Shown here: piece by piece, positions 15,554 through 23,809 of the stretch
Layout of the letters: the number at the start of each line of letters is the position of its first letter
How positions within the stretch are numbered: position 1 is the first letter of the stretch
IMG/VR virus record: IMGVR_UViG_3300049733_000161
Coordinates: 1 to 45,832 of that record
DNA: 45,832 nucleotides
Strand: one strand, 5' to 3'
DNA from: a virus
Notes under the pieces: generated by a model
Database searches by the model: none
The model's input: only the letters and a program-made list of their open reading frames with translations
Told to the model about the DNA's origin: nothing
Made by a program: the position numbers and the translations under genes

Positions 15554-18549
15554 TGCCCACCCTCACCTACCTGACCGGCCGGGCGACGCTCGGCACCGCC
15601 TCGACCACGCCGGCGCTCACTGGGCTCGTCAACGGCGGCACCCTGATCGTCACTGTCAAGGCCGCCGGCGACTCGGCGTCCACGCTCGGCAACCCGGTGA
15701 TCACGGACACGCTCGGCAACCTCACCTACGACGACACGCCGAACGCGCTCACGTCGACGATCGCGAAGGACGCCAACCCGGACGACACCGACCGGCAGAC
15801 GCTGACGGCGATCTACACGGCGACCGTCGGCGCCGACGTCACCGGAGCCGTCACCGCCACGGTGTCCAACGCTGACGTGGTGCGGGTGGACTGCTACTTC
15901 GTCGACGGCACGGTCGAGTTCAACGACACGGACATCGACGACAACGGGGCGCTGCCGATCATCCCCGCGGTCACCGGGGTGGCGATCGACGATTGGACGA
16001 TCTACGTCTGCGCCCAGTCCGAATATTCGATCCCGTCGAACTACACGCCCGACGCCGGCACGACCACCACCTACGGCAGCCTCGGCGACGGCACTACCTC
16101 ATCGGTGTCGACGGTGCTGCGCTGGCGGGACGTGATCCGCACCGACACGACAGACGGGGACGTCGAGTTCTTCTACGAGTCGGGGGGCGGCTGGTCGCAC
16201 ACCGGTTCCGCCCTGTCGTTGACGATCACCGGCGCGATCGGCGGCGGCGGCGGAGGGACCGGCGGGAACACGGCGACCGAAGTCATCCCCGGTGTCGGGT
16301 TGTTGATCGAAGCCGCCCTGGACGAGTCGGACCCGCTCGCCGAATCCCACGAGTGGACCGACCTCACCTGCGACGGTGTGTCGCTAACGATGCGGATGGG
16401 CCGCCAGTCCGAGCTCGTCGCCTTCGACCCCGGCACCGCCCGCATCGACAACATCACCCAAGACCGCTCCCTCGACCCGGACTATGCGGCCGGCCCGTAC
16501 TTCGGTGCGCTGCTCGAGGCCACCCCGGCCCGCATCTCGGCCACCTACAACGCTGTCACGTATCGGATGCACTACGGGTTTGTTCAGGAGTGGCCGCAGC
16601 AGACGGTCGGCGGCGCCGCCGACGTGGCGATCTCCACCCCGCTCGAATCGGCGGATGCCTTCTCCGTGCTGGCCCAGACCGCCGCTCCCCGTTCAGAGTA
16701 CGAGCTGCGGGTATTGCAAGACGACCCGATGGTGTACCTGCCGCTCGACGATTCGGTGAACGGGTTCACGAGGGACGCTTCCGACAACGACTTCTACGGC
16801 GAGCTGCCGTCCGGGCCGCGAACGTCGAGGGTCGCCGAGTTCGGCGGTGACGGCGGCGTGGTCGGCCCGTACATGTCGTCGGCGCTTTCCGGGGTGGCCG
16901 GCGACGTCACGCACACCCACCCGGACGGCGACGTGGACATCGCCGCGTTCGAGTTCCTGGTCGACGTCGGCGTCAACGAGTTCCCCGACTACTCCGGGTC
17001 GGGGACGGAGAGCTACGTCGCTCGTGTCCTGCAGATCGAGTCGGGGTTGGCGTCGTGGGTGGCGCGCATCACCCGCACCTATTCCGAGGCGCCGCTCGCC
17101 GGGAACTTCGCAGAGGTCACCACGCTTGCGTTGTATTGGACGGACGGGGCGACGGAGCGGGCGGCGACCGACATCGAGATCGGGCGCATCCGGTTCTCTG
17201 ACGTCCCGACGTCGGATGCGGCGTTCGCCAAGTATCAGAAGGCGATCGCCTACCGGAAGGCGGCGACCGCGAACGCGGCAGCGGTCGAAGCGGCGAGGAT
17301 CTACCGCAACCTGCAAGTGTGGGCGTGGGTCGAAGCTTCCACCGGGCGGGACGCGTCCCGCACGTTGGACTTGGCGAGAGCGCAGGAACGGGAGCTCGAT
17401 CGGTTGCGCCGCGACAACGATTTCGCGGCGGAGGCGTACAAGGCAGCGACCGTGCTGGCGTCGTCGTCGGCGGCGGTGCTCACCCATCTCGACGTCGCCC
17501 GCGACGACACGTTCCGTCCGGTTCACATCGTCGGCCGGCTCACGTCAGGGCCGACGTTGCAAGTGTGGGTGGATGGCGAGTTGAAGGCGTCGTCGACGTC
17601 GACCGGTTCACCGGGCAGCGCTGGCGTGGTCGCCAACTCGGTTCGTGTCCGGCTCGCCCCCCGCGGTGTGCCGGTCGGCCATGTCGCCGTCTACGACCAT
17701 GACCTCGACCCGCAGTCGATCCTGCAACATCACGTCGCCTCCCACGTCGGGCTCGGCACCCAGAAGACAGGAGTCCGAGCTCGGATGGTGTTGCACGCCA
17801 TCGGCTGGCCGGAGGCCCTCGTCGACATCGACGACGGATCGTCGTACATCCGCGGCATCCCGGCCGGGTCGGTGCTCTCCTACCTTCAAGAGCTCGCCGT
17901 CGCCGAACAGGGCCGGCTGTTCGCTGCCGGAGACGGCAAGGTCACGTTCCGAGGCCGCATCTGGGATCTGCAGAACACCGCGGCGACAACGGTACAAGCG
18001 ACTCTCTCCGATGACATCGCAGATACCGGGTCAATCTGGTACTCGGACGTGGTCACCATCCCAGCCTCGCGGGAGACGATCATCAACGAGGTAGTGGCGG
18101 TCCGCGATGGCGGGGTATTGCAACGGCGGGCGGTCCCCCGTTCGCAGCGGCGCACCACACACACCGCGTCGTATGCCGGACTGCTCCTGTCGAACGACCA
18201 GGGGGTAGGCAACTTCGCCACCTACCTGTTGGACCGGTACGCCGTCCGACAGACCCGGTTCGCCGAGGTGACGATCTACCCGCAGCACACCCGTCAGACG
18301 GCGGCCACGGTCTGGCCGTTCGTGTTCGGAGTGCAACCAGGTTGGCGGGTGCAGGTGAACCGCACCCCGAACGACGTCGGTGCCGAGCTCACCCAAGAAT
18401 GTTTCGTCGAAGGCGTCGAGCACCAGTTCGATGCCGGCGGGGTCTGGTCGACCCGTCTCTACCTGGTTCCCGCAATCGAATCGGCGGACGATGCGCCGTG
18501 GTTCACGATCGGCGTGTCGCCGACGGGCATCGATCCGTTCCACTTCTGA
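15553..18549 (+). CDS. Tail tip/hub protein with LamG-like and coiled-coil insertion
   Basis: A 998-residue minor tail protein directly after the tape measure. Residues 1-225 form a beta-rich adhesin-like domain, ended by a glycine linker (GGGGGGTGG). A hub part follows (VGLLIEAALDESDPL...). Around residues 380-720 a concanavalin/LamG-like insertion starts DDPMVYLPLDDS and ends HVAVYDHDLDPQSI, itself interrupted by an alanine-rich coiled coil (residues about 555-640). The C-terminal third resembles tail-hub proteins (SYLQELAVAEQGRLF, then VQPGWRVQVNRTP). Probably combines baseplate hub and carbohydrate-binding roles. Confidence 0.75.
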   Translation: MPTLTYLTGRATLGTASTTPALTGLVNGGTLIVTVKAAGDSASTLGNPVITDTLGNLTYDDTPNALTSTIAKDANPDDTDRQTLTAIYTATVGADVTGAVTATVSNADVVRVDCYFVDGTVEFNDTDIDDNGALPIIPAVTGVAIDDWTIYVCAQSEYSIPSNYTPDAGTTTTYGSLGDGTTSSVSTVLRWRDVIRTDTTDGDVEFFYESGGGWSHTGSALSLTITGAIGGGGGGTGGNTATEVIPGVGLLIEAALDESDPLAESHEWTDLTCDGVSLTMRMGRQSELVAFDPGTARIDNITQDRSLDPDYAAGPYFGALLEATPARISATYNAVTYRMHYGFVQEWPQQTVGGAADVAISTPLESADAFSVLAQTAAPRSEYELRVLQDDPMVYLPLDDSVNGFTRDASDNDFYGELPSGPRTSRVAEFGGDGGVVGPYMSSALSGVAGDVTHTHPDGDVDIAAFEFLVDVGVNEFPDYSGSGTESYVARVLQIESGLASWVARITRTYSEAPLAGNFAEVTTLALYWTDGATERAATDIEIGRIRFSDVPTSDAAFAKYQKAIAYRKAATANAAAVEAARIYRNLQVWAWVEASTGRDASRTLDLARAQERELDRLRRDNDFAAEAYKAATVLASSSAAVLTHLDVARDDTFRPVHIVGRLTSGPTLQVWVDGELKASSTSTGSPGSAGVVANSVRVRLAPRGVPVGHVAVYDHDLDPQSILQHHVASHVGLGTQKTGVRARMVLHAIGWPEALVDIDDGSSYIRGIPAGSVLSYLQELAVAEQGRLFAAGDGKVTFRGRIWDLQNTAATTVQATLSDDIADTGSIWYSDVVTIPASRETIINEVVAVRDGGVLQRRAVPRSQRRTTHTASYAGLLLSNDQGVGNFATYLLDRYAVRQTRFAEVTIYPQHTRQTAATVWPFVFGVQPGWRVQVNRTPNDVGAELTQECFVEGVEHQFDAGGVWSTRLYLVPAIESADDAPWFTIGVSPTGIDPFHF

Positions 18550-18558
18550 GGAGGCGTT

Positions 18559-19167
18559 GTGCCCTACCCGACGTTCACGCACAACGTCACGAAGACGGCG
18601 ACGGAATGGACGGAGGAGGTCGGCGACCAGGTCGTCTCGCAAGTCACCTCCGGGTCGCACCCCTCCGGCGTCGAAGGCCAGGTCATCCACGAGTCGGACA
18701 ACGACGCCTATCTCGCGCACGACGGCACCGACTTCCGGGAGATCATGCGCCTCGGTGCGTGGCACAGCTTCACGCCGACGATCGACGGGGCCACCAGCGA
18801 CCCGGCCCGCGTCAACGGCACCTGGTCCGGGCAGTACATCCTGCTCGGCAACCTCGGGCTGTTCATGTGGCAATTCACGTTCGGATCGTCCGACACGTAC
18901 GGGTCGGGAGAGTGGCGGCTGCCACTGCCTGACGGGTTGACGACCTACAACTCGGTGGCGTGGCGGCTCGGGACATTCCACGCCTACGACGCGTCCACCG
19001 CCGCCAACGATCAGGTGCTCGTCCCGTTCATCCACACGTCGGATACCACGCTCATCCGCATCGGTCAGGTGCAGGGCGGCGTGTCGAACGTGTCGAACAC
19101 GATCCCGTTCACGTGGACGTCGACGGATCAGCTCAACGGGTTCGCGCTCGTGCCGCTCGACCTCTGA
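18559..19167 (+). CDS. Minor tail protein
   Basis: A 202-residue beta-rich protein starting at GTG 18559 with RBS GAGGAGG. It contains W-rich beta segments (LGAWHSFTPTIDGATSDP, FMWQFTFGSS) and resembles tail-tip or receptor-binding decoration proteins of actinophages. Located between the hub and the endolysin. The exact role is not readable. Confidence 0.55.
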   Translation: MPYPTFTHNVTKTATEWTEEVGDQVVSQVTSGSHPSGVEGQVIHESDNDAYLAHDGTDFREIMRLGAWHSFTPTIDGATSDPARVNGTWSGQYILLGNLGLFMWQFTFGSSDTYGSGEWRLPLPDGLTTYNSVAWRLGTFHAYDASTAANDQVLVPFIHTSDTTLIRIGQVQGGVSNVSNTIPFTWTSTDQLNGFALVPLDL

Positions 19168-20066
19168 TGCCCCGCTACCCGTACGCCGAGTGGCGGCCCC
19201 TACCGGAGACGCTGCCGGGCCCCGAGCTGCAACCGACCGGCACGGTCCGGTCGTTCGTGATCCACACCCATGTCGGACCGAAGGGCGGCGGGTTCCGCAA
19301 ACCGCCCCAACCGGGCCAGGAGTACACGTTCGATCTGTGCGTCGGCGCCGACCGGCTCGGCATCCCCGGACTGCGCCAGTACATGGATTCGAGCATCCGG
19401 GCCGACAACAACTACAAGGCCAACGGCTTCACCCGTGACGGCGTCTACTACATCTCCGGCTCCGTGGAGACCGGCGACGAGTTCTACGACGGCGACCCCG
19501 GCCTGACCAAGACCTTCTCGGATCTCGGCCAGTGGGACACGCTCGTCAAGCTGTGCGCCTGGTACGTCGAGACGCACGACCTGCCGATCCAGTGGTGCCC
19601 CGACCCGTACGGGCCCGGGTTCGGATGGCACAGCATGTGGCGGACCGTCACCCCCGACGATCCACACGACGACACGATCTGGACGAAGACCGCGACGAAG
19701 ACGTGTCCCGGCGCGGGGAAGATCGGCCAGCTGCGAGCGGAGCTCCTACCGGCGATCCGTGACGTGCTGTCGATCAAGCCACCGTCGGAGCCTGATCCGG
19801 TGCCGCCCCCGGTGCCGATGTTGGAGGACGAGATGCTGTTCATCGCCAAGAGCGGTTCGGGCGGGTTCCACTTGATCGCCATGACCGGGTCGGGGACGAC
19901 GACGACGGTCATCGCGTCGGGTGCTGACCTCGAGCAGTTCGTGCGGCTCGGGGTGCCGGTGCTCGACGTGCTGTCGGATGCTCAGTGGACGCAGTTGCGG
20001 GCGCCGAAGGTGTCGACGTTGCCGGTGGTGACGATGCCACCCCCGCCGACGGGGGACGCGGCGTGA
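19167..20066 (+). CDS. Endolysin, N-acetylmuramoyl-L-alanine amidase
   Basis: Cleaves the bond between muramic acid and the peptide of peptidoglycan. The 299-residue protein has an Amidase_2-type domain: SFVIHTHVG (His33 or His35), FGWHSMWR (His155) and KTCPGAGKIGQLR (Cys180), the three expected zinc ligands. A proline-rich linker (about residues 200-212) leads to a C-terminal domain of about 85 residues (FIAKSGSGGFHLIAMTGSG, LEQFVRLGVPVLDVL) that may bind the wall. No signal peptide, so a holin is expected. TGATG overlaps on both sides. Confidence 0.88.
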   Translation: MPRYPYAEWRPLPETLPGPELQPTGTVRSFVIHTHVGPKGGGFRKPPQPGQEYTFDLCVGADRLGIPGLRQYMDSSIRADNNYKANGFTRDGVYYISGSVETGDEFYDGDPGLTKTFSDLGQWDTLVKLCAWYVETHDLPIQWCPDPYGPGFGWHSMWRTVTPDDPHDDTIWTKTATKTCPGAGKIGQLRAELLPAIRDVLSIKPPSEPDPVPPPVPMLEDEMLFIAKSGSGGFHLIAMTGSGTTTTVIASGADLEQFVRLGVPVLDVLSDAQWTQLRAPKVSTLPVVTMPPPPTGDAA

Positions 20067-20263
20067 TGCCCTGGAATCCGCCACAGCAGCCTGCTTGGTG
20101 GCGTCCTCGCAATCGGTTCGGCTGCGTGGACGACCGCTACAAGACAACTCCAGGTCATGTGTTCACGTCGTCGATCTCCTACAACGGAGGCTCACCGATC
20201 CCCATCTGTTCATGGTGCGGGGAATCGGAAGACGGATGGCTGAACATCACGGCGGCGACGTGA
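20066..20263 (+). CDS. Small zinc-ribbon-like protein
   Basis: A 65-residue protein starting MPWNPPQQPAWWRPRN, with a lone Cys20 and a CSWCGES motif, so a partial zinc knuckle is possible. Coupled to the endolysin by TGATG and to the next tiny membrane ORF by TGATG. Family not recognised. Confidence 0.55.
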   Translation: MPWNPPQQPAWWRPRNRFGCVDDRYKTTPGHVFTSSISYNGGSPIPICSWCGESEDGWLNITAAT

Positions 20264-20337
20264 TGCCCCGCGTCGGTGTGCTGGCGTTGATCGCTCTCGC
20301 CGCGTTCGTGCTCCTCGTCGTCATCGTCGGTGACTGA
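20263..20337 (+). CDS. Tiny single-helix membrane protein (24 residues)
   Basis: Starts at ATG 20263 in a TGATG overlap: MPRVG then a hydrophobic helix (VLALIALAAFVLLVVIV). An alternative in-frame ATG at 20236 would add nine residues. Placed right after the endolysin, it could be a pinholin-like or helper membrane peptide, but its size allows little inference. Confidence 0.45.
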   Translation: MPRVGVLALIALAAFVLLVVIVGD

Positions 20338-21085
20338 ACCGATGGACCCGTACTACAGCGACGAGCTGGTCACCATCTACCACGGCGACTGTCGCGATGT
20401 CCTGCCTACACTCGCCGTCGACGCTGTTGTCACGGACCCGCCCTACGGGACCGGTTACTACGTCACTGACAAGGCCATCCTGACCGGCGAGCTGATGGCG
20501 TCGTGGGTCGAGCAGTACCGAACCGTGATGGTGTTCGGCTACCCGGAACGGCTCGTCGGTCTGTGCGTCGCCGCTGAGGTGGTGCCGGTGGAGTGGGTGA
20601 CGTGGTGGCCGACCAACGGCGCCGTCCGTGGAACCAATCTCAGCGGCCTCTGGAAGGAGACCGAGTGTGTCGCGGCCTTCGGCGAGCACGTTTTCGAAGA
20701 CCTGCGAGTCGAACGTGAGTCGGGATCGTTCCGTCACGACGTGAAACGGTGGGCTGACGACAACAGTCACAAGCGACGGGGTACGTCTCACGGCAATCCC
20801 GAGACCCGCCGCTGCCCCGATGTCTGGCGGGATGCCTCCCCGAATCTCGGTTTCAACATCAAGCGACGGAACCATCCGAACGAGAAGCCGGTCACCGTCA
20901 TGGCTCGCCTACTGGAAGCCACTCCGCCCGGTGTCGTCGCCGATCCGTTCATGGGATCCGGTTCGACGCTCGTCGCCGCCCGCCAGCTCGGCCGACGCTG
21001 CATCGGCATCGAGGTCGAGGAGCGGTACTGCGAGGTGGCGGTACGTCGACTCGATCAGCAAACTCTCGCCCTTGTCGGCGACTGA
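20330..21085 (+). CDS. DNA methyltransferase (N6-A/N4-C, beta class)
   Basis: A 251-residue DNA-modifying enzyme. Catalytic motif IV DPPY is at residues 36-39 and the SAM-binding motif I DPFMGSGSTLVAA begins at residue 205, the IV-then-I order of beta-class enzymes. HPNEKPVTVMARLLE is the usual segment before motif I. It starts at GTG 20330 (overlapping the previous ORF) or ATG 20342. Probably modifies phage DNA late in infection to resist host restriction; no paired nuclease is adjacent. Confidence 0.87.
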   Translation: MTEPMDPYYSDELVTIYHGDCRDVLPTLAVDAVVTDPPYGTGYYVTDKAILTGELMASWVEQYRTVMVFGYPERLVGLCVAAEVVPVEWVTWWPTNGAVRGTNLSGLWKETECVAAFGEHVFEDLRVERESGSFRHDVKRWADDNSHKRRGTSHGNPETRRCPDVWRDASPNLGFNIKRRNHPNEKPVTVMARLLEATPPGVVADPFMGSGSTLVAARQLGRRCIGIEVEERYCEVAVRRLDQQTLALVGD

Positions 21086-21159
21086 TGATCTGGGTTGTCT
21101 GGCATCGGCTGTGGGACTGCTGGTGGCGGTGGGCGACCCGCTACGACCCTGAGGACTGA
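21085..21159 (+). CDS. Tiny Trp-rich ORF (24 residues)
   Basis: ATG 21085 overlaps the methyltransferase stop as TGATG. The product, starting MIWVVWHRLWDCWWRW, has six tryptophans in its first 16 residues. Its coupling is suggestive, but the size leaves it uncertain. Confidence 0.35.
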   Translation: MIWVVWHRLWDCWWRWATRYDPED

Positions 21160-21225
21160 GCCTCCACCCGTAGACACGCGCCGGACCGGAGTCGCGCCCG
21201 AAGGCGGCCACAGAAAGGAACCGCC

Positions 21226-21423
21226 TTGTGGACCCGCGAGCATCTGAGGATCGCCATCGAACTGGCGACCGCCATAGCTGGTCTGTACCTGATGCTCGCC
21301 GACTTCCATCGTGGAGCGACAGCCGACTCATCACACCTGCTGGCGTGGCTGTCGCTGATCGGCGGCCCGATCGCCCTACGAGCCGACTGGCTGCGACGGC
21401 ACCCCGACCGGGGGGATGGCTGA
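21226..21423 (+). CDS. Two-helix membrane protein, holin candidate
   Basis: A 65-residue protein reading from TTG 21226 (RBS AAAGGA, about 7 bases upstream). Hydrophobic segments IAIELATAIAGLYLMLADF (about residues 9-27) and LLAWLSLIGGPIALRA (38-53), with a basic C-terminus. Size, topology and position near the endolysin make it a holin candidate. The GTG at 21228 lies in another frame that mirrors this gene. Confidence 0.55.
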   Translation: MWTREHLRIAIELATAIAGLYLMLADFHRGATADSSHLLAWLSLIGGPIALRADWLRRHPDRGDG

Positions 21424-21512
21424 TGCGACTGTGGCGCCGCTATCGGATCTTCATCACGTGGGAAGCGGTCGCCGTCGGCTGCGCCGTGATCGCCTGGCTG
21501 TCGGGACGGTGA
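21423..21512 (+). CDS. Tiny membrane protein (29 residues)
   Basis: ATG 21423, TGATG overlap with the gene before. Basic start MRLWRRYRIF then the helix WEAVAVGCAVIAWLSG. One of a run of very small membrane ORFs after the endolysin; function unknown. Confidence 0.45.
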   Translation: MRLWRRYRIFITWEAVAVGCAVIAWLSGR

Positions 21513-21513
21513 C

Positions 21514-21816
21514 ATGCGTACTTGGCTGATCCGCCACGGCGTAGCCATCGCCATCGCTCTTCTCTATCTGCTCACCGCTGCCGGGATCTTCCGCCAATCA
21601 ATGACCGTCGACGAGTTGCGCCGCGAGGCGAACCGGTCCGCCCGCACCGACTGCGAGCTCGATCAGCGCACCAACGAACGGATCGTCGAGTTCGCCGGGC
21701 TCATCGCCGACATCCTCGAAGACGCCGGCCCCGAAACCGAAGGCGGACGACGGTTGGTCGCCGATCTCCGCCAACGCGCCCTCCACCTGTTCCCAACCTC
21801 TGCCGACTGCCGCTAG
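21514..21816 (+). CDS. Membrane-anchored protein with charged helical domain
   Basis: A 100-residue protein with one N-terminal transmembrane segment (VAIAIALLYLLTAAGIF, about residues 10-26) followed by a charged helical part (VDELRREANRSARTDCEL, FAGLIADILEDAG). Two cysteines (47 and 99). It may be a lysis accessory or envelope-spanning helper; a spanin role is unlikely to be classical if the host lacks an outer membrane. Confidence 0.6.
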   Translation: MRTWLIRHGVAIAIALLYLLTAAGIFRQSMTVDELRREANRSARTDCELDQRTNERIVEFAGLIADILEDAGPETEGGRRLVADLRQRALHLFPTSADCR

Positions 21817-21824
21817 GAGACCTG

Positions 21825-22058
21825 ATGGCCACCATGCCCAAAGAGGTGCACATCGACGTGATACCCGATGTCCATTGGGAGACCCTGACCGCCGTCGAGC
21901 GTCCCTACGGCGTCATCGTCGGCATTGCGCGGGACACCGAACCCGAGGTCGCCGGCCACATCAAGGCGTTCCTCAGTGACGAGTTCCCCGGCGTCCACTT
22001 CTGCGTCATCGCCGGCGCGTCGTCCGTCGCGTTCCCGCTCCCCCGAGAGGAGACCTGA
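21825..22058 (+). CDS. Hypothetical soluble protein (77 residues)
   Basis: ATG 21825 follows CTAGGAGA. Alpha/beta pattern (GVIVGIARDTEPEVAGHI, VHFCVIAGASSVAF). No family recognised. It overlaps the next tiny membrane ORF by TGATG. Confidence 0.6.
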   Translation: MATMPKEVHIDVIPDVHWETLTAVERPYGVIVGIARDTEPEVAGHIKAFLSDEFPGVHFCVIAGASSVAFPLPREET

Positions 22059-22141
22059 TGTCCGACACCCAAGCGTGGATCCTCGTCGTCGAAGTCGGAG
22101 TCATCGCCCTCCAAGCCCTCGTCGGGCTCATCCGCAGATAA
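22058..22141 (+). CDS. Tiny membrane protein (27 residues)
   Basis: ATG 22058 in a TGATG overlap. The product is almost only a helix, AWILVVEVGVIALQALVGLI, ending RR. Same unknown class as its neighbours. Confidence 0.45.
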   Translation: MSDTQAWILVVEVGVIALQALVGLIRR

Positions 22142-22151
22142 GGAGCGAACG

Positions 22152-22328
22152 ATGTTCAAGTACCTGAAAGCGGTCGTCGCCGTCGTCGGTGTCGTCGCCA
22201 CCACCGTGTTCGGACTGCTCGAGGACGGAGAGTTCACCGGCGACGACTGGCGGAACACGGTCATCGCCGCGCTCACCGCGATCGGCGTCTACCTGTTCCC
22301 GAACGAGACGGGCACGGCGGACGGCTAG
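22152..22328 (+). CDS. Putative holin
   Basis: A 58-residue protein with RBS AAGGAG before ATG 22152. Two hydrophobic segments: KAVVAVVGVVATTVFGLL (about 6-23) and TVIAALTAIGVYLFPN (36-51), the second ending in the GVYL.PN motif common in actinophage holin-type proteins. Position a short way after the endolysin fits. Its stop overlaps, as CTAG, the stop of a minus-strand gene. Confidence 0.65.
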   Translation: MFKYLKAVVAVVGVVATTVFGLLEDGEFTGDDWRNTVIAALTAIGVYLFPNETGTADG

Positions 22329-22555
22329 TCGATCTTGAACGTGCCGTCAGCGGCGTAGGTCAGCGCCGTCCGCACCGGCAGGTCCGTCACTCGCGGATCC
22401 GATCGGCGAAGGATCCGTACCTTCACCCACTCGCGGCGGGTGAGCGGCCGATCGTCATAGACGGTTGCCCACAGAGCATCGACCTTGCCGATCTGGCCTT
22501 TCAGCGTCTCGCCGTACAGGCCTGTGTTCCAAGTCTCGTCCGCCGCGTCGTACAT
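22325..22555 (-). CDS. Minus-strand hypothetical protein (76 residues)
   Basis: Starts MYDAADETWNTGLYGETLKG and continues with a basic middle (LTRREWVKVRILRRSDPR). Tail-to-tail with the holin gene, sharing CTAG at 22325-22328, and divergent from the next plus-strand gene with only 28 bases between starts. GTGAGGGG lies immediately before the ATG, and a -10-like TAGAGT ends 7 bases before it, so either SD-led or leaderless expression is possible. Family unknown. Confidence 0.7.
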   Translation of the reverse strand: MYDAADETWNTGLYGETLKGQIGKVDALWATVYDDRPLTRREWVKVRILRRSDPRVTDLPVRTALTYAADGTFKID

Positions 22556-22583
22556 GCCCCTCACTCTACGCCGGAGGTCAACC

Positions 22584-22694
22584 GTGGCCGACCTGCTCCG
22601 CTTCCTCATCGACGTCGAGCTCGTCACGTTCGGCGGTCTCGCCGCCTTCGCTGCCCTGTGGCAGCTCGGCGAACGGCTCGCCCGGTGGCTGTGA
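22584..22694 (+). CDS. Small membrane protein (36 residues)
   Basis: GTG 22584 follows CCGGAGGTC. MADLLRFLIDVELV then the helix FGGLAAFAALWQL, ending ERLARWL. Coupled to the next gene by GTGA. Confidence 0.55.
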   Translation: MADLLRFLIDVELVTFGGLAAFAALWQLGERLARWL

Positions 22695-22996
22695 TCCTCG
22701 CCCCGGAACGCCGCTGGTCTTGCCCGAACTGCGACCTCGAGGAAGTCACCCACGAAGCGAAGCCACACAGCCGATTCCACTCCTGCCGCGGCCTCAAGGG
22801 CCTGACGGCGCCGATGGTGCCGGCCGGCACCCGCTGCAAGGTCGAAGCCGTCGAACGCGGCGACTGGGTCGGCACCGAGGACGTCACCTACGACGGCGAC
22901 GGCCGCCCCGTCATGGCCGTCGTCACCACCCGCGACCACGGACAGGACACCGCCGTGTTCGCCCCGTGCGCCCACGCTGGCGCGAAAGAGAGGTAA
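22691..22996 (+). CDS. Conserved zinc-finger phage protein
   Basis: A 101-residue protein with WSCPNCDLEEVTHEAKPHSR...CRGL near its start and GLTAPMVPAGTRCKVEAVER in the middle, then MAVVTTRDHGQDTAVFAPC at the end. Two CxxC-type cysteines plus a later His/Cys suggest a zinc site. I recognise this as a frequent small actinophage protein of the tail/lysis region with no known function. GTGA overlap with the gene before. Confidence 0.75.
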   Translation: MILAPERRWSCPNCDLEEVTHEAKPHSRFHSCRGLKGLTAPMVPAGTRCKVEAVERGDWVGTEDVTYDGDGRPVMAVVTTRDHGQDTAVFAPCAHAGAKER

Positions 22997-23001
22997 CTGA
23001 A

Positions 23002-23280
23002 ATGGCAGATGTAAAGAGCGAAGGCAGCGCCTTCGACGTTTCGACTCATGGCGAGGTGGATGACGGCGATCAGCCGGCCAAGCTCGACGTAGCGATTGAT
23101 CGGCAACGCGCCAATCTCGCCGCTTACGAAGCGCGTGCCGCGAAGGCCGCAGGCGCCGTCGCTCAGGCAACGGCTGAAGCGGAAGCCAAGGCGACGGAAG
23201 CCGTAGCTGCCGTGGAGGTCGAAAGGGCAATGCTCGCCGAGCTCGAAGCTCGCCGCGCCGCAGTAAAGGAGAACGACTAA
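23002..23280 (+). CDS. Alanine-rich coiled-coil protein
   Basis: A 92-residue protein. After an acidic N-terminus, residues 28-90 form one long alanine/glutamate-rich helix (AAGAVAQATAEAEAKATEAV), very likely a coiled coil. It overlaps the following structural gene by one base (TAATG), so it may be a trimerisation or assembly helper for the tail fibre genes that follow. Confidence 0.65.
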   Translation: MADVKSEGSAFDVSTHGEVDDGDQPAKLDVAIDRQRANLAAYEARAAKAAGAVAQATAEAEAKATEAVAAVEVERAMLAELEARRAAVKEND

Positions 23281-23765
23281 TGGCATGGTCAGCATCGGCG
23301 ATCTTCCGCGCCTTCGTCACCGACATCGCAGGGAACGTCACCGCGATGGATCTCTCCGGGGCGAGCGTCGACACGTTCAAGGCCGCCCTCTACGACAACG
23401 ACATCACCCCGTCGAAGGACGCGTCGTCTGCGAACTCGGCGTACAACGCCGACCAGTGGACCGCCTCCGGCAACGAGGTGTCCGACGGCACCGAGTGGGA
23501 CGCCGCCGGCGAACCGCTCGTCTCCCCGGCCATCTCGAACCCGTCGTCGGGGGTGGTCATGTGGGACGCCAACGACACCGTGTCCGGCGGGTCGAGCGCC
23601 ACCCTGGCGAACGTGTTCGGCTGCCTCGTCTACGACGACACGATCGCCACCCCGGTCGCCGACCAGGGCGTGTCGTATCACTACTTCGGTGGCACCCAGT
23701 CGGTCACCGACGGGACCTTCACGATCGTCTGGCACGCCAACGGTCTCTGGCGCATCACGGTCTGA
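23280..23765 (+). CDS. Structural protein, probable tail fibre accessory
   Basis: A 161-residue beta-rich protein: AIFRAFVTDIAGNVTAMDL, FKAALYDNDITPSKDAS, then SYHYFGGTQSVTDGTFTIVW, ending GLWRITV. The FKAALYDN...Y...W pattern is seen in capsid- or tail-associated proteins of many actinophages. Located just before the long fibre. Confidence 0.68.
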   Translation: MAWSASAIFRAFVTDIAGNVTAMDLSGASVDTFKAALYDNDITPSKDASSANSAYNADQWTASGNEVSDGTEWDAAGEPLVSPAISNPSSGVVMWDANDTVSGGSSATLANVFGCLVYDDTIATPVADQGVSYHYFGGTQSVTDGTFTIVWHANGLWRITV

Positions 23766-23809
23766 GCTCGAGCCGCGGCGGCGGCACGCACGCGGTGAGA
23801 GGCTGAGCA

